A stretch of 64,000 nt of DNA, taken from the NCBI GenBank assembly GCA_047777475.1, contig JBKEET010000001.1, positions 310,001 through 374,000 on the forward strand, read 5' to 3'. The notes below the pieces were generated by a model. It was not told the DNA's origin and made no database searches. It worked only from the letters and a program-made list of their open reading frames with translations. Positions within the stretch are counted from its first letter, which is position 1; the number at the start of each line of letters is the position of its first letter. The position numbers were made by a program, and so were the translations under genes. The stretch is from Sutterella sp047777475 (GTDB lineage Bacteria; Pseudomonadota; Gammaproteobacteria; Burkholderiales; Burkholderiaceae_F). Positions 55,257 to 63,974 of this stretch are shown piece after piece.

Positions 55257-55447
55257 CTTTCCCGCGGCGGCCGGTAAAGCCTGAACCAGGATTGCTGGGC
55301 GCGGACAGACGCGGCCGGCCACAGACTGCCGGCTCTCCGGGAATCGGAGCGCGCCCCGGGCGTTGGATCGGCGTTTCTTTCTTCTTTGGAAACCCAAGGC
55401 CGTTAGGGTGAAGCCGTCGGCTCGCAGTGCAAGAGCCGGCGGCTTTT
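55257..55447 (+). ncRNA. Candidate 190-nt structured RNA (possibly 6S RNA, ssrS)
   Basis: No plausible ORF. It starts just after a perfect TATAAT and ends in an intrinsic terminator: GCCGTCGGCTC...GAGCCGGCGGC then TTTTT (55413-55447). Visible pairing makes a rod: GGCGGC (55265-55270) with GCCGTC (55413-55418), ACGC-CCG (about 55309-55316) with CGG-CGT (55369-55374), and an apical CTCCG-GGAAT-CGGAG (55334-55348). Length and rod shape suit 6S RNA. It lacks the SRP motif GGTCAGGTCCGGAAGG. The name is a guess; its existence as a transcript is the firmer claim. Terminator and stem at 55413 compete. Confidence 0.5.
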
Positions 55448-55465
55448 TGTTGTCCGCCGGGTCCA

Positions 55466-55501
55466 ATAAAAACGCGGCGCGCCCTTGAGAGAGCGCGCCG
55501 C
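55466..55501 (-). terminator. Terminator of map
   Basis: Minus strand: GCGGCGCGC...GCGCGCCGC, 9-bp stem, then GTTTTTATT. Confidence 0.88.
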
Positions 55502-55534
55502 GGCTTCATCTTATATAAAGTCGGAACCTCTATT

Positions 55535-56359
55535 TCAGAGATTCTCGGGGAGGTGCCAGCCCTTCACGAAATCGGGCGGCGGCAGCGTTCCCTTGCTCAC
55601 CGTGAGGATGTCGTAGCCCGTCTCGGTGACGAGCACCATGTGTTCCCACTGCGCGGAAAGCGAGTGGTCGCGCGTGACGACCGTCCAGCCGTTGCCGAGC
55701 ACCGTCACGCCGTAGCGGCCGGCGTTGACCATCGGCTCGACCGTGAAGACCATGCCGGGCTGGAACGTCGGGGTGACGCGGTGCGTCGGGCAGTGGCTCA
55801 CGAAGGGCTCTTCGTGGAAGCCCTTGCCGATGCCGTGGCCGCCGTAGTCGCGCACGACCGAGATGCCGTTCGCGTCGGCGAACTTCTGGCAGGCGACGCC
55901 GATGTCGTTGAAGGTGCCGCCCGGGCGCACGGCGTCGATGCCGGCCCACATCGTCTTGAAGGCGAGGTCGACCATGCGCTTGCCCGCGATGGTCGGCTTG
56001 CCGACGATGAACATGCGGGAGGTGTCGCCGTAGTAGCCGTTCTTGATGCTCGTGACGTCGATGTTGACGATGTCGCCCGGCTTCAGCTTCTTCTGGTCCG
56101 GGATGCCGTGGCAGACCACGTGGTTCACCGAGATGCAGGTCGTCGCCGGATAGGGCGTCATGCCCTCGGGCGCGTAGCCGAGGCACGCCGGCGTGCACTT
56201 CTGCACGTCGACCGTGTAGTGGTAGGCGAGGTCGTCGAGTTCGGCCGTGGTGATGCCCGGCTTCACGTACGGCGTCAGATAGTCGAGGAGTTCGGCCGCG
56301 AGGCGGCCGGCGATGCGCAGGCCGGCAATGTCCTCCGGCGTTTTGATCTCAATTCCCAT
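55535..56359 (-). CDS. map: Methionine aminopeptidase (type I)
   Basis: 274 residues. M24 family with the pita-bread ligands: Asp in DIVNIDVTSIKNGYYGDTSRMF (two), His in YGGHGIGKGFHEEP, Glu in VFTVEPM and Glu in WEHMVLVTETGYDILT. The substrate-loop CHGIPDQKKLKPGD is standard. Without an N-terminal zinc finger it is type Ia. It removes the initiator Met. GGCAGAAAAACTTATG start on the minus strand. Neighbours glnD (the other side of the ncRNA) and divergent rpsB agree with the usual beta/gamma-proteobacterial gene order. Confidence 0.97.
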   Translation of the reverse strand: MGIEIKTPEDIAGLRIAGRLAAELLDYLTPYVKPGITTAELDDLAYHYTVDVQKCTPACLGYAPEGMTPYPATTCISVNHVVCHGIPDQKKLKPGDIVNIDVTSIKNGYYGDTSRMFIVGKPTIAGKRMVDLAFKTMWAGIDAVRPGGTFNDIGVACQKFADANGISVVRDYGGHGIGKGFHEEPFVSHCPTHRVTPTFQPGMVFTVEPMVNAGRYGVTVLGNGWTVVTRDHSLSAQWEHMVLVTETGYDILTVSKGTLPPPDFVKGWHLPENL

Positions 56360-56516
56360 AAGTTTTTCTGCCTTGCTTCTTTTTTGTGTCCTGTGTTCAT
56401 GGCGGGGCCCAAGCGGCCGCTCGTTTCGAGAAAACGCCCGTCCGGCGCCACGCGATGCCGAAAATGGTACTACAAAAAGATGAGGCGGCGGGCTGCCTTT
56501 GCAACGCTGCCCGCAC

Positions 56517-56721
56517 TTGCGCGCCCCGGAAGTTGTCCTTATAATGCATCGACTTCGGACCGGCCCTCCTTTGAGCCGGTTCGATTGTTTCCTGCCCGGT
56601 GCACCTTGGTCGGTCCCGGGTCAATCCGCGCGCGGTTCGTTCCGAGGTGCTGCTGCCCCGTTCCCGGGGCGCTCAACTTGCGGGCCGCGTAAGACTCTAA
56701 ACCTCTGGAGAAAACCTAATT
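56517..56721 (+). promoter_or_regulatory. rpsB promoter and leader (possible S2 autoregulatory leader)
   Basis: TTGCGC (56517-56522), 17 bp, TATAAT (56540-56545): a strong promoter starting near 56552. The roughly 170-nt leader is GC-rich with hairpins such as CGGACCGGCCC/GGGCGGT-like pairing and CCCCGTTCCCGGGGC (56652-56666), then CCTCTGGAGAAAACC before rpsB. In E. coli S2 represses its own mRNA through this leader; only the location suggests the same here. Confidence 0.6.
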
Positions 56722-57504
56722 ATGGTCAGCATGCGTGAAATGCTCGAAGCCGGTTGCCATTTCGGCCACCAGACCCGCTTCTGGAACCCGAAGATGGCCC
56801 AGTACATCTTCGGCTCCCGCAACAAGATTCACATCATCAACCTCGAGAAGACCGTCGCCAAGTTCGACGAAGCCTGCAAGTTCGCTCAGAAGCTCGCTGC
56901 CCAGGGCGGCAAGATCCTGTTCGTCGACGCCAAGCGCGGCGGCCGTGAGATCATTGCGGCCGAAGCGCAGCGCTGCGGCAGCAGCTGGGTTGATCAGCGC
57001 TGGCTCGGCGGCACGCTCACCAACTTCAAGACGGTCCGCGGCACGATCAAGCGCCTCAAGGAAATGGAAGAGAAGCTTGAGGACGGCTCCGTCGAGAAGT
57101 TCACGAAGAAGGAAGCCCTTGACTTCGAGCGCGAAGTTGCCAAGCTCAACAAGTCCATCGGCGGCATCAAGGAGATGACGGGCCTGCCCGACGCTCTCTT
57201 CATCGTCGACGTCGGCTACCACAAGATCGCCGTCAAGGAAGCCAACAAGCTCGGCATCCCCGTGATCGGCGTGGTCGACACGAACTGCTCGCCCGACGGC
57301 ATCGACTATGTCATCCCGGGCAACGACGACTCCTCCAAGGCTGTGGCCATCTACGCCGCCGGCATCGCCGACGCGATCCTGGCCGGCCGCGCCGAGAGCG
57401 CGACGAAGGCCGAGGACGCCGCCGACGCCCAGGCTGAGTTCGTCGAGGTTCCCGCTGCCGAAGCGGCTCCCGCCGAAGCGGCCGAAGAGCAGCCCGCCGC
57501 CTAA
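56722..57504 (+). CDS. rpsB: 30S ribosomal protein S2
   Basis: 260 residues. MREMLEAGCHFGHQTRFWNPKM and YIFGSRNKIHIINLEKT are the S2 N-terminal signature, RWLGGTLTNFKT follows, and the second signature is PVIGVVDTNCSPDGIDYVIPGNDDSSKA. The last 30 residues are an Ala/Glu-rich tail (EVPAAEAAPAEAAEEQPAA), longer than in E. coli S2. First gene of the rpsB-tsf-pyrH-frr cluster; CTCTGGAGAAAACCT is the ribosome site. Confidence 0.98.
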   Translation: MVSMREMLEAGCHFGHQTRFWNPKMAQYIFGSRNKIHIINLEKTVAKFDEACKFAQKLAAQGGKILFVDAKRGGREIIAAEAQRCGSSWVDQRWLGGTLTNFKTVRGTIKRLKEMEEKLEDGSVEKFTKKEALDFEREVAKLNKSIGGIKEMTGLPDALFIVDVGYHKIAVKEANKLGIPVIGVVDTNCSPDGIDYVIPGNDDSSKAVAIYAAGIADAILAGRAESATKAEDAADAQAEFVEVPAAEAAPAEAAEEQPAA

Positions 57505-57531
57505 TTTTTGATTGGGCGCGGACGGTCCCTT

Positions 57532-57609
57532 GGGGAGCGAAGCCTCGCTCCCCGGGATTCAGCCGGACATTCGAAAAGGGGGCTGTCCTCTCCGGCAGCC
57601 CCTTTTTTT
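57532..57609 (+). terminator. Hairpins and intrinsic terminator between rpsB and tsf
   Basis: GGGGAGCG...CGCTCCCC (57532-57554), then GGGGGCTG...CAGCCCC (57578-57602) followed by seven T. Most rpsB transcripts should stop here, or tsf has a further promoter in the 150-bp gap. Confidence 0.9.
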
Positions 57610-57656
57610 AAGAACACTTTTCAAACACCAACTTTAGATACTCTGGGAGAGTGAAC

Positions 57657-58544
57657 ATGGCAGCTATTACCGCCGCGATGGTCAAAGAACTGCGCGTCAA
57701 GACGGACGCCCCGATGATGGAATGCAAGCGTGCCCTCACGGAAGCCGACGGCGACATGGCCAAGGCCGAGGAGATCCTGCGCGTGAAGCTCGGCAACAAG
57801 GCCAACAAGGCCTCGAGCCGCGTGGCCGCCGAAGGCGTCATCGTCGCCTACATCTCCGACGACCGCAAGGTCGGCGCCCTGCTCGAAGTCAACTCCGAGA
57901 CCGACTTCGTCGCCAAGAATCCTGAGTTCCTGCAGATGGCCAACGACGCCGTGCGCGCCGTCGCCGAGCAGAACCCCGCCGACGTCGCGGCCCTCGGCCA
58001 GTGCCTCGTCAACGGCCAGCCGCTCGAAGAGATCCGCAAGGGCCTCGTCGGCAAGATCGGCGAGAACATGACGCTGCGCCGCTTCAAGCGCATGGAGGCG
58101 AAGGGCACACTCAACGCCTACATCCACGGCGGCCGCATCGGCGCCATGGTCGACATGATCGGCGGCACCGAGGAGCTCGCCCACGACGTCGCGATGCACA
58201 TCGCCGCCGCGCAGCCCAAGGCCCTCGACGAGAAGGGCGTCGATCCCGAGAAGGTCGCTTCCGAGCGCCGCATCGCCATCGAGAAGGCCCGCGAGGCCGG
58301 CAAGCCCGAAGCCATCCTCGAGCGCATCGCCGAAGGTTCCGTGAAGAAGTTCCTCAAGGAAGTCACGCTGCTCAACCAGCCCTTCGTCAAGGACGACAAG
58401 AAGACCGTCGGCGAGCTCGTCAAGGCCGCCGGCGCCCAGATCGCCGGCTACGCCCTGTTCGTGGTGGGCGAGGGCATCGAGAAGCGCAAGGACGACTTCG
58501 CCGCCGAAGTGGCCGCCCAGATGGCCGCCGCTCAGAAGAAGTAA
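57657..58544 (+). CDS. tsf: Elongation factor Ts
   Basis: 295 residues from the ATG at 57657 (MAAITAAMVKEL); a GTG six bases upstream is in frame but the GGGAGAG site fits the ATG. The EF-Ts signatures are VKELRVKTDAPMMECKRALTEADGDMAKAEEILR and the TDFVAKNPEFLQM core (LLEVNSETDFVAKN). It exchanges GDP for GTP on EF-Tu. Placed between rpsB and pyrH as usual. Confidence 0.98.
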   Translation: MAAITAAMVKELRVKTDAPMMECKRALTEADGDMAKAEEILRVKLGNKANKASSRVAAEGVIVAYISDDRKVGALLEVNSETDFVAKNPEFLQMANDAVRAVAEQNPADVAALGQCLVNGQPLEEIRKGLVGKIGENMTLRRFKRMEAKGTLNAYIHGGRIGAMVDMIGGTEELAHDVAMHIAAAQPKALDEKGVDPEKVASERRIAIEKAREAGKPEAILERIAEGSVKKFLKEVTLLNQPFVKDDKKTVGELVKAAGAQIAGYALFVVGEGIEKRKDDFAAEVAAQMAAAQKK

Positions 58545-58577
58545 TTCTTCGGGCGAACGCTTGAGCCAAGCTCAAAG

Positions 58578-58612
58578 GAGCGCTTTCCCCGCGAGGGGAA
58601 GGCGCTCTTTTC
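58578..58612 (+). terminator. Terminator after tsf
   Basis: GAGCGCTTTCCCC-GCGA-GGGGAAGGCGCTC then TTTTC. Confidence 0.9.
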
Positions 58613-58736
58613 GCATGGGCTTTTTCCTCTTGCGAAACCGCTTCGCGGGACTATAAAATTAGGCAATTTGCCTGAAGTGCCCGCCCTCCGGGGCGCGCGC
58701 TCGCGGCGTCAAACGCGTGTAGCAGGGAGTGTAGAA

Positions 58737-59471
58737 ATGGAGCAGACGCTTTCGGAGAAAAAGCCGATTTACAAGCGCATTCTTTTGAAACTGTCGGGCG
58801 AGGCCCTCATGGGCGGCGATAAGTTCGGCATCAACCGCGACGTGCTCGTGCGCATGGTCGAGGAAATCAAGAGCGTGGTGGATCTCGGCGTCCAGGTCGG
58901 CGTCGTCGTCGGCGGCGGCAACATCTTCCGCGGCGTCGCGCTCGGCGCCACCGGCATGGACCGCGCCACGGGCGACTACATGGGCATGCTCGCCACGGTG
59001 ATGAACGCCATGGCCCTGCAGGACGCCTGCCGCCACCGCGGCGTCGAGGCGCGCGTGCAGTCGGCCCTGCACATGGAGCAGGTCGCCGAGCCCTACATCC
59101 GCGGCAAGGCGCTGCGGCACCTTCGCCTCGGGCGCGTCGTCATCTTCGCGGCCGGCACCGGCAACCCCTTCATGACGACCGACACGACGGCCGCGCTGCG
59201 CGGCGCCGAGATCGGCGCCGAGATCGTCATCAAGGCGACCAAGGTCGACGGCATCTACACGGCCGACCCCAACAAGGACCCGACGGCGACGATGTACGAC
59301 GAGCTCACGTTCGACGAAGCCCTGAAGAAGGACCTGCGCGTGATGGACTCCACGGCGTTTGCGCTCTGCCGCGAGCAGGGCCTGCCGATCAAGGTCTTCA
59401 ACATCAACAAGAAGGGCGCGCTGCTGCGCGTCATCCTCGGCGAGAAGGAAGGCACGCTCGTGCATTCATAA
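58737..59471 (+). CDS. pyrH: Uridylate kinase (UMP kinase)
   Basis: 244 residues. The amino-acid kinase fold motifs are KRILLKLSGEALMGG (phosphate loop), VVVGGGNIFRG, DYMGMLATVMNAMALQD and FAAGTGNPFMTTDTTAALRGAEIGA. It phosphorylates UMP in pyrimidine synthesis and is allosterically fed by GTP and UTP. CAGGGAGTGTAGAA precedes the ATG. It ends 200 bp before frr. Confidence 0.98.
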   Translation: MEQTLSEKKPIYKRILLKLSGEALMGGDKFGINRDVLVRMVEEIKSVVDLGVQVGVVVGGGNIFRGVALGATGMDRATGDYMGMLATVMNAMALQDACRHRGVEARVQSALHMEQVAEPYIRGKALRHLRLGRVVIFAAGTGNPFMTTDTTAALRGAEIGAEIVIKATKVDGIYTADPNKDPTATMYDELTFDEALKKDLRVMDSTAFALCREQGLPIKVFNINKKGALLRVILGEKEGTLVHS

Positions 59472-59670
59472 ATGCGCGCGGCATATGCCGCATTCGCTAA
59501 AATAGCCTTAAGCCGCAGACCCGCCGCGTCGTTTGGTGCAGCGGGTCTCGCTGAATTAAGGATTCCCTTTCCGGCCGCGGGGCGCAGGTGCGCCCCGCCT
59601 TCGGCCGTCCGCCGCAGCGCCGACGCTCAAAAGAACGGCCCGGCGGATCCACTCTTTTCAGGAGTTACAC

Positions 59671-60231
59671 ATGACTGTCGCTGATACCATCAGCCAAACC
59701 CGCCACAAGATGGGCCGCACGATCGACTCGCTTCGCGAGGAGCTGCAGAAGATCCGCACGGGCCGCGCCTCGACGGGCCTGCTCGAGCAGGTCGAGGTCG
59801 ATTACTACGGCGCCATGACGCCGCTCAACCAGGTCGCCCAGCTCGGCGTGGGCGACGCGCGCACGCTCACCGTGCAGCCGTGGGAAAAGAACATGGTCCA
59901 GCCGATCGCCAAGGCGATCATGACCTCGGGCCTCGGTCTCAACCCGGCCGTCAACGGCATGGTGATCCGCGTGCCGATCCCGCCGCTCACCGAAGAGCGC
60001 CGCCGCGAGCTCACGAAGGTCGTCAAGGGCATCGGCGAGGAGAGCAAGCTCGCCGTGCGCAACCTGCGCCGCGATGCCAACAGCGCGATCGACAAGCTCT
60101 GCAAGGACAAGGAGATCAGCGAGGACGACCAGCGCCGCGGCGAGACCGAGGTGCAGAAGCTCACCGACCAGTACATCGAGCAGATCGACAAGGTGGTCGG
60201 CGAGAAAGAAAAGGAAATCATGACGGTCTGA
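59671..60231 (+). CDS. frr: Ribosome recycling factor
   Basis: 186 residues, the normal RRF length. The N-terminal helix has RHKMGRTIDSLREELQKIRTGRASTGLLEQVEVDYYG, and the domain-I end has RRELTKVVKGIGEESKLAVRNLRRDANSAIDKLCKDKEISEDDQRRGETEVQKLTDQYI. It splits post-termination ribosomes with EF-G. TTCAGGAGTTACAC precedes the ATG. Followed by a terminator. Confidence 0.98.
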   Translation: MTVADTISQTRHKMGRTIDSLREELQKIRTGRASTGLLEQVEVDYYGAMTPLNQVAQLGVGDARTLTVQPWEKNMVQPIAKAIMTSGLGLNPAVNGMVIRVPIPPLTEERRRELTKVVKGIGEESKLAVRNLRRDANSAIDKLCKDKEISEDDQRRGETEVQKLTDQYIEQIDKVVGEKEKEIMTV

Positions 60232-60254
60232 CGACGGGCCGCCCGCCTTTGACC

Positions 60255-60289
60255 GAAAGCCCCGGGGCCGCGGCCCCGCGGGCTTTTTG
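60255..60289 (+). terminator. Terminator after frr
   Basis: AAAGCCC-GGGGCC-GC-GGCCCC-GGGCTTTTT stem-loop with T-run. Confidence 0.88.
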
Positions 60290-60318
60290 ACAACCAGAAG
60301 AATTTTTCGGAGAAAGCC

Positions 60319-60873
60319 ATGCACAAAATTCGTCTGACCGCCGCCGCGGCCGCTCTTGCCTCTGTTCTCGCGCTTGCGGGCTGCGGCACCACGCAGAACG
60401 CCCAGCAGAGCGCCGAAGCCCAGAACGCCGATGCGCAGGGCGCGGCCCCCGCCGCGGAGCAGCCCGCTGCCGCCGCCGCTGCGCCCGCCGCCCAGGGTGC
60501 CGCGCCGCAGTCGGGCGCCGCCGCTTCGCAGCCTGCGCCCGGCTCCGCCGGCGAACTGTGCCTGGCGGTCAATCCCAACCTCAACTCCGACAAGCTCGCC
60601 CAGGCCGTGCGCTTCGGGCTTGAGAGCCGCGGCTACACCGTCAGGGAGCTGCGCGGCGACCAGATCAAGCCCGACGCCTGCAAGCGCATCATTCACTACA
60701 ACCTCGTCGTGAGCGCCGATCACAAGAAGATCGAGGGCATCCGCTACACCGAAGTGCTCGACGGCAAGGCGCATTTCTCCGCGGGCGGCCGCGCGGACGC
60801 CAAGGGCCTCACCTACGGCATGGTCGCGGGCTACGCCGCGAACTTCATGGACCACGTGAAGGCCGGCAAGTAA
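60319..60873 (+). CDS. Lipoprotein of unknown function with Ala/Pro/Gln-rich linker
   Basis: 184 residues. Signal MHKIRLTAAAAALASVLALAGC ends in a lipobox LALAGC, so it is lipid-modified. A low-complexity linker of Ala, Gln and Pro runs to about residue 77. The C-terminal 105 residues form a folded domain: ELCLAVNPNLNSDKLAQAVRFGLESRGYTVRELRGDQIKPDACKRIIHYNLVVSADHKKIEGIRYTEVL, with two Cys (CLAV and DACKR) that could pair. It may be outer-membrane or periplasm-facing. Similar Sbal_3080-type lipoproteins come to mind, but I cannot confirm it. TCGGAGAAAGCC precedes the ATG; own terminators on both sides. Confidence 0.72.
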   Translation: MHKIRLTAAAAALASVLALAGCGTTQNAQQSAEAQNADAQGAAPAAEQPAAAAAAPAAQGAAPQSGAAASQPAPGSAGELCLAVNPNLNSDKLAQAVRFGLESRGYTVRELRGDQIKPDACKRIIHYNLVVSADHKKIEGIRYTEVLDGKAHFSAGGRADAKGLTYGMVAGYAANFMDHVKAGK

Positions 60874-60895
60874 AAGCGCAGGGCTTAAGACGAAG

Positions 60896-60931
60896 AAGCG
60901 CGGCGTTCCTTGCGGAACCCGCGCTTTTTTG
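60896..60931 (+). terminator. Terminator after the lipoprotein gene
   Basis: AGCGCGGCGTTCC-TTGC-GGAACCCGCGCTTTTTT; the convergent tctC gene has a separate GC-rich hairpin at 60949-60969. Confidence 0.9.
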
Positions 60932-60985
60932 GTGCCTTTGAAATGCGCTGCCGGGGCAGTGCCCCGGCAGGCGCTTCGGGCCGGA

Positions 60986-61939
60986 TTACTTGTAGAGCTG
61001 GGAGACTTCTTCCTTGGCGAACTTCTCCTGCTGCTTGATGAGCTCGGCAAGTTCCTTGTTGTCCATGAAGTGCAGCGAGAGGCCGGCCTTCTTGTGCTGC
61101 TCGATCGCCTGCGGATCGGACATCGTCTTCTTGAACGCGTCGACGTAGAAGGCGATCACGTCGTCAGGCGTGCCCTTCGGCGCGACGAGGGCGCGAGCGG
61201 AGCCGTACCAGTTCGGGTAGTAGCCGAGTTCGCCGAGCGTCGGGACGTCCGGGAAGGCCGCGAGGCGCTTCTTGTCGAACGTGGCGAGGATGCGGAGCTC
61301 GGGCTTGTCGCCCTTCACGAGCTTGGCGACGTCGCCTTCCTTGGCGCAGGAGAAGTCAACTTCGCCCTGGCGCAGCGCGAGCAGCTGGTCGGCCGTGCCG
61401 CCGTAAGGAATGGCCTTGTACTTGATGCCGGCGGACTTCGCGAAGAGCTGCGCGGCGGTGTGGTTCGAGGCCTTGACGCCGTTGGTGGAGGCGCGCAGGT
61501 TCGGGTTGGCCTTGGCGGCGTCAACGAGTTCCTTCAGGGTCTTGTAGGGGCTGTCGGCCTTGACGACGATCACGCCGGTCTCGATCAGGTGGTTGGCGAT
61601 CGGCACGACCTGGTCGGTCGAGAACGGGGCGCCGGGCTGCGAGGCGAGCGTCGTGAAGGTGGGCAGGTTGATGAAGCCGATGGTCTGGCCGTCGGGCTTG
61701 GAGTTCACCAGGCGGGTCCAGCCGATCTTGCCGTCGGCACCCGGAAGGTTGTTGATGATGAGCGTGTGGCCGACGTACTTCTGCGCTTCGGAGGCGAGCA
61801 GGCGGGCGCCCGTGTCCGTGCCGGAGCCGGCCTTGTAGGCGACGATCACGGTGACGTCGCCCGAAGGCTGCCATGCGAAGGCCGAGGCGCTCACGGCGAT
61901 GGCGGCGGCAGCAAAGAGAGCACTGAGCTTTTTGTTCAT
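60986..61939 (-). CDS. tctC: Tripartite tricarboxylate transporter substrate-binding protein (TctC/Bug family)
   Basis: 317 residues with signal peptide MNKKLSALFAAAAIAVSASAFA. The Bug-family landmarks are WQPSGDVTVIVAYKAGSGTDTGARLLASEAQKYVGHTLIINNLPGADGKIGWTRLV in the first lobe and the YPNWYGSARALVAPKGTP hinge. It binds a carboxylate in the periplasm; citrate-like acids are the classical substrates, but Bug proteins vary widely. It lies downstream of tctB-tctA on the minus strand, so the operon order is tctB-tctA-tctC. AAGGAGATGTTCC precedes the ATG. Confidence 0.93.
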   Translation of the reverse strand: MNKKLSALFAAAAIAVSASAFAWQPSGDVTVIVAYKAGSGTDTGARLLASEAQKYVGHTLIINNLPGADGKIGWTRLVNSKPDGQTIGFINLPTFTTLASQPGAPFSTDQVVPIANHLIETGVIVVKADSPYKTLKELVDAAKANPNLRASTNGVKASNHTAAQLFAKSAGIKYKAIPYGGTADQLLALRQGEVDFSCAKEGDVAKLVKGDKPELRILATFDKKRLAAFPDVPTLGELGYYPNWYGSARALVAPKGTPDDVIAFYVDAFKKTMSDPQAIEQHKKAGLSLHFMDNKELAELIKQQEKFAKEEVSQLYK

Positions 61940-62000
61940 AGGAACATCTCCTTTGGTAAGAAACCGCGCCCGTGGCCCGGGCGCCTGGCAAAAATCCGAA

Positions 62001-63506
62001 TTACTTGTTGGCGCTCTCGGCGAGGTGCTTTTCCCAGCGGCTCATGAGGAGCGGGCTCAAGATGCCGAAGACGCACAGGCCGATCATCACCCAGCAGAGC
62101 GGCGTCGAGAAGAGCACCGTCCAGTCGCCGTCGGAGAGCATCAGCGAGCGGCGCAGGCCCTTCTCGCCGATCGGGCCGAGGATGAGCCCGAGCACCACCG
62201 CGGCGGCGTTGAGCCCGAAGCGGCGGATGAAGTAGCCGATCACGCCGAAGATCATCATGATCACCACCTCGACGAAGTTGTTGTGGATGGCGTAGGAGCC
62301 GACCACGCAGAGGATGAAGATCGACGGAATGAGGATCGCGTCCGAGAGGCGGGCGATCTGCGCGAAGCCGCGGCAGCCCGCCAGGCCGATCGCGAGCATG
62401 AAGAACTGCACGAGCACGAAGCCCGCGAAGAACGTGTAGGTCATGCCTGCATAGGTCGTGAAGAGCTCGGGGCCCGGCTGCAGGCCGTGGATGATGAGGC
62501 CGCCCATGAGCACGGCCGTCACGCTCTCGCCCGGGATGCCGAGCGTGAGCGTCGGGATGAGCGAGCCGCCGGTGACGGCGTTGTTGGCCGCCTCGGAGCC
62601 GGCGACGCCTTCGATGGCGCCGTGGCCGAAGTCTTCCTTGTGCTTCGAGAAGCGGCGCGCCTCGTTGTAGCCCATGAAGCAGGCGATCGAGGCGCCGGCG
62701 CCCGGCAGGATGCCGATGATGTTGCCGATGAGCCAGGAGCGCGTCACGGTCGGCATGATGAGCTTCACGTCGCTCTTCGAGAGGCCGAGGCGGGAGAACT
62801 TCGCCGCCTTGGCGCGCTGGCGGATGCGCGACTCGGCCAGGATCAGCACCTGGGACATCGAGAAGAGGCCGATCAGCGCGCAGGTGACGTTGATGCCGTT
62901 GTAGAGCGTCGGCTGGCCGAACATGAAGCGCTCGACGCCTTCCATCGGGTCCATGCCGATCGTCGAGATGAGGAGGCCGAGGACGCCCGAGATGAGGCCC
63001 TTAAGGAGCGACTTCGAGGAGACGCCGGCGATCACGGTGAGGCCGAAGATCGAGAGCCAGAAGTACTCGGGGCTCTTGAACTTCATCGCGAGCTCGGCGA
63101 GCACGGGCGAGAGGAAGTAGAGCGAAATGCAGGAGAGCAGGCCGCCCATGAAGGACGCGAAGCACGCGACCGAGAGGGCGCGCGCGGCCTGGCCCTTGAG
63201 CGTGAGCTGGTAGCCCTCGATCGCGGTGGCCGCCGAGGCGGGCGTGCCCGGCGTGTGGATCAGAATGGCGCTGATCGAGCCGCCGAAGATGGCGCCGCAG
63301 TAAATGCCGCCGAGGACGATGAGGCCCGTGGCCGGGTCCATGCCGAAGGTGATCGGCAGCAGCAGCGCGACGCCCATGGCCGCGGAAAGGCCGGGCAGGC
63401 AGCCGATGGCGATGCCGAGCGCGGTCGACAGGAACATCGCGAAGAGATTGACCGGCGTGAGCGCATTAAGGAAGCCGGCGCCCATCAGCGAAAGCGTTTC
63501 AAGCAT
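62001..63506 (-). CDS. tctA: Tripartite tricarboxylate transporter large membrane subunit TctA
   Basis: 501 residues, many hydrophobic helices. TctA signatures: GCLPGLSAAMGVALLLPITFGMDPATGLIVLGGIYCGAIFGGSISAILIHTPGTPASAATAIEGY and FGHGAIEGVAGSEAANNAVTGGSLIPTLTLGIPGESVTAVLMGGL (two glycine-rich motifs repeated as inverted halves), and GAGASIACFMGY. It is the ion-coupled transport channel that takes the substrate from TctC. Overlaps neither neighbour: 61 bp after tctC end and 12 bp from tctB. TAAGGGAGCCGACTC is the ribosome site on the minus strand. Confidence 0.95.
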   Translation of the reverse strand: MLETLSLMGAGFLNALTPVNLFAMFLSTALGIAIGCLPGLSAAMGVALLLPITFGMDPATGLIVLGGIYCGAIFGGSISAILIHTPGTPASAATAIEGYQLTLKGQAARALSVACFASFMGGLLSCISLYFLSPVLAELAMKFKSPEYFWLSIFGLTVIAGVSSKSLLKGLISGVLGLLISTIGMDPMEGVERFMFGQPTLYNGINVTCALIGLFSMSQVLILAESRIRQRAKAAKFSRLGLSKSDVKLIMPTVTRSWLIGNIIGILPGAGASIACFMGYNEARRFSKHKEDFGHGAIEGVAGSEAANNAVTGGSLIPTLTLGIPGESVTAVLMGGLIIHGLQPGPELFTTYAGMTYTFFAGFVLVQFFMLAIGLAGCRGFAQIARLSDAILIPSIFILCVVGSYAIHNNFVEVVIMMIFGVIGYFIRRFGLNAAAVVLGLILGPIGEKGLRRSLMLSDGDWTVLFSTPLCWVMIGLCVFGILSPLLMSRWEKHLAESANK

Positions 63507-63518
63507 GAGTCGGCTCCC

Positions 63519-63974
63519 TTAGGAAAAGAGGATGCCCGCAGGCAGCGGCACGTTGAGGAACTTCGTGAAGGCGAAGTAGACGAGCGCGACGAGCACGACG
63601 AGCGTGACCGCGATCCAGCGCGGCGGCACTTTGAAGTAGAGGAGCGTGCCGACGAGGTAGACGGCGCCCGCGATGTAGTAGCCCACGGTGTACATGAGCA
63701 CGAGGAAGAGCACGCAGCCGCCGAGCACGAACGCGAACTGGCGGGGAATGAGATCCTTGAAGATTTCGGGGAAGTCGTTGACGATGCCCTTGCGGCCGGC
63801 GGCGGCCGCCTTAATGAGGCACTGCGCAAGATAAAGGGTGTTGAGGAGGGCGAGGGCGATGATGAGTCCGAGCGGGTAGGTCTGGGCGGCCTCGGGTAGC
63901 TGCACGGTCATCACGAAAAAAAAGAGCGCAACGGCGTAGATCACGCTGATGACGCAGATATCGGATTTTTTCAT
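63519..63974 (-). CDS. tctB: Tripartite tricarboxylate transporter small membrane subunit TctB
   Basis: 151 residues with four hydrophobic helices (ICVISVIYAVALFFFVM, YPLGLIIALALLNTLYL, FAFVLGGCVLFLVLMYTVGYYIAGAVYLVGTLLYF and IAVTLVVLVALVYFAF), the usual TctB topology and size. TctB has low sequence conservation, so the call depends mainly on position as first gene before tctA and tctC. Its promoter lies beyond the window's right edge or in the last 26 bases. Confidence 0.85.
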   Translation of the reverse strand: MKKSDICVISVIYAVALFFFVMTVQLPEAAQTYPLGLIIALALLNTLYLAQCLIKAAAAGRKGIVNDFPEIFKDLIPRQFAFVLGGCVLFLVLMYTVGYYIAGAVYLVGTLLYFKVPPRWIAVTLVVLVALVYFAFTKFLNVPLPAGILFS

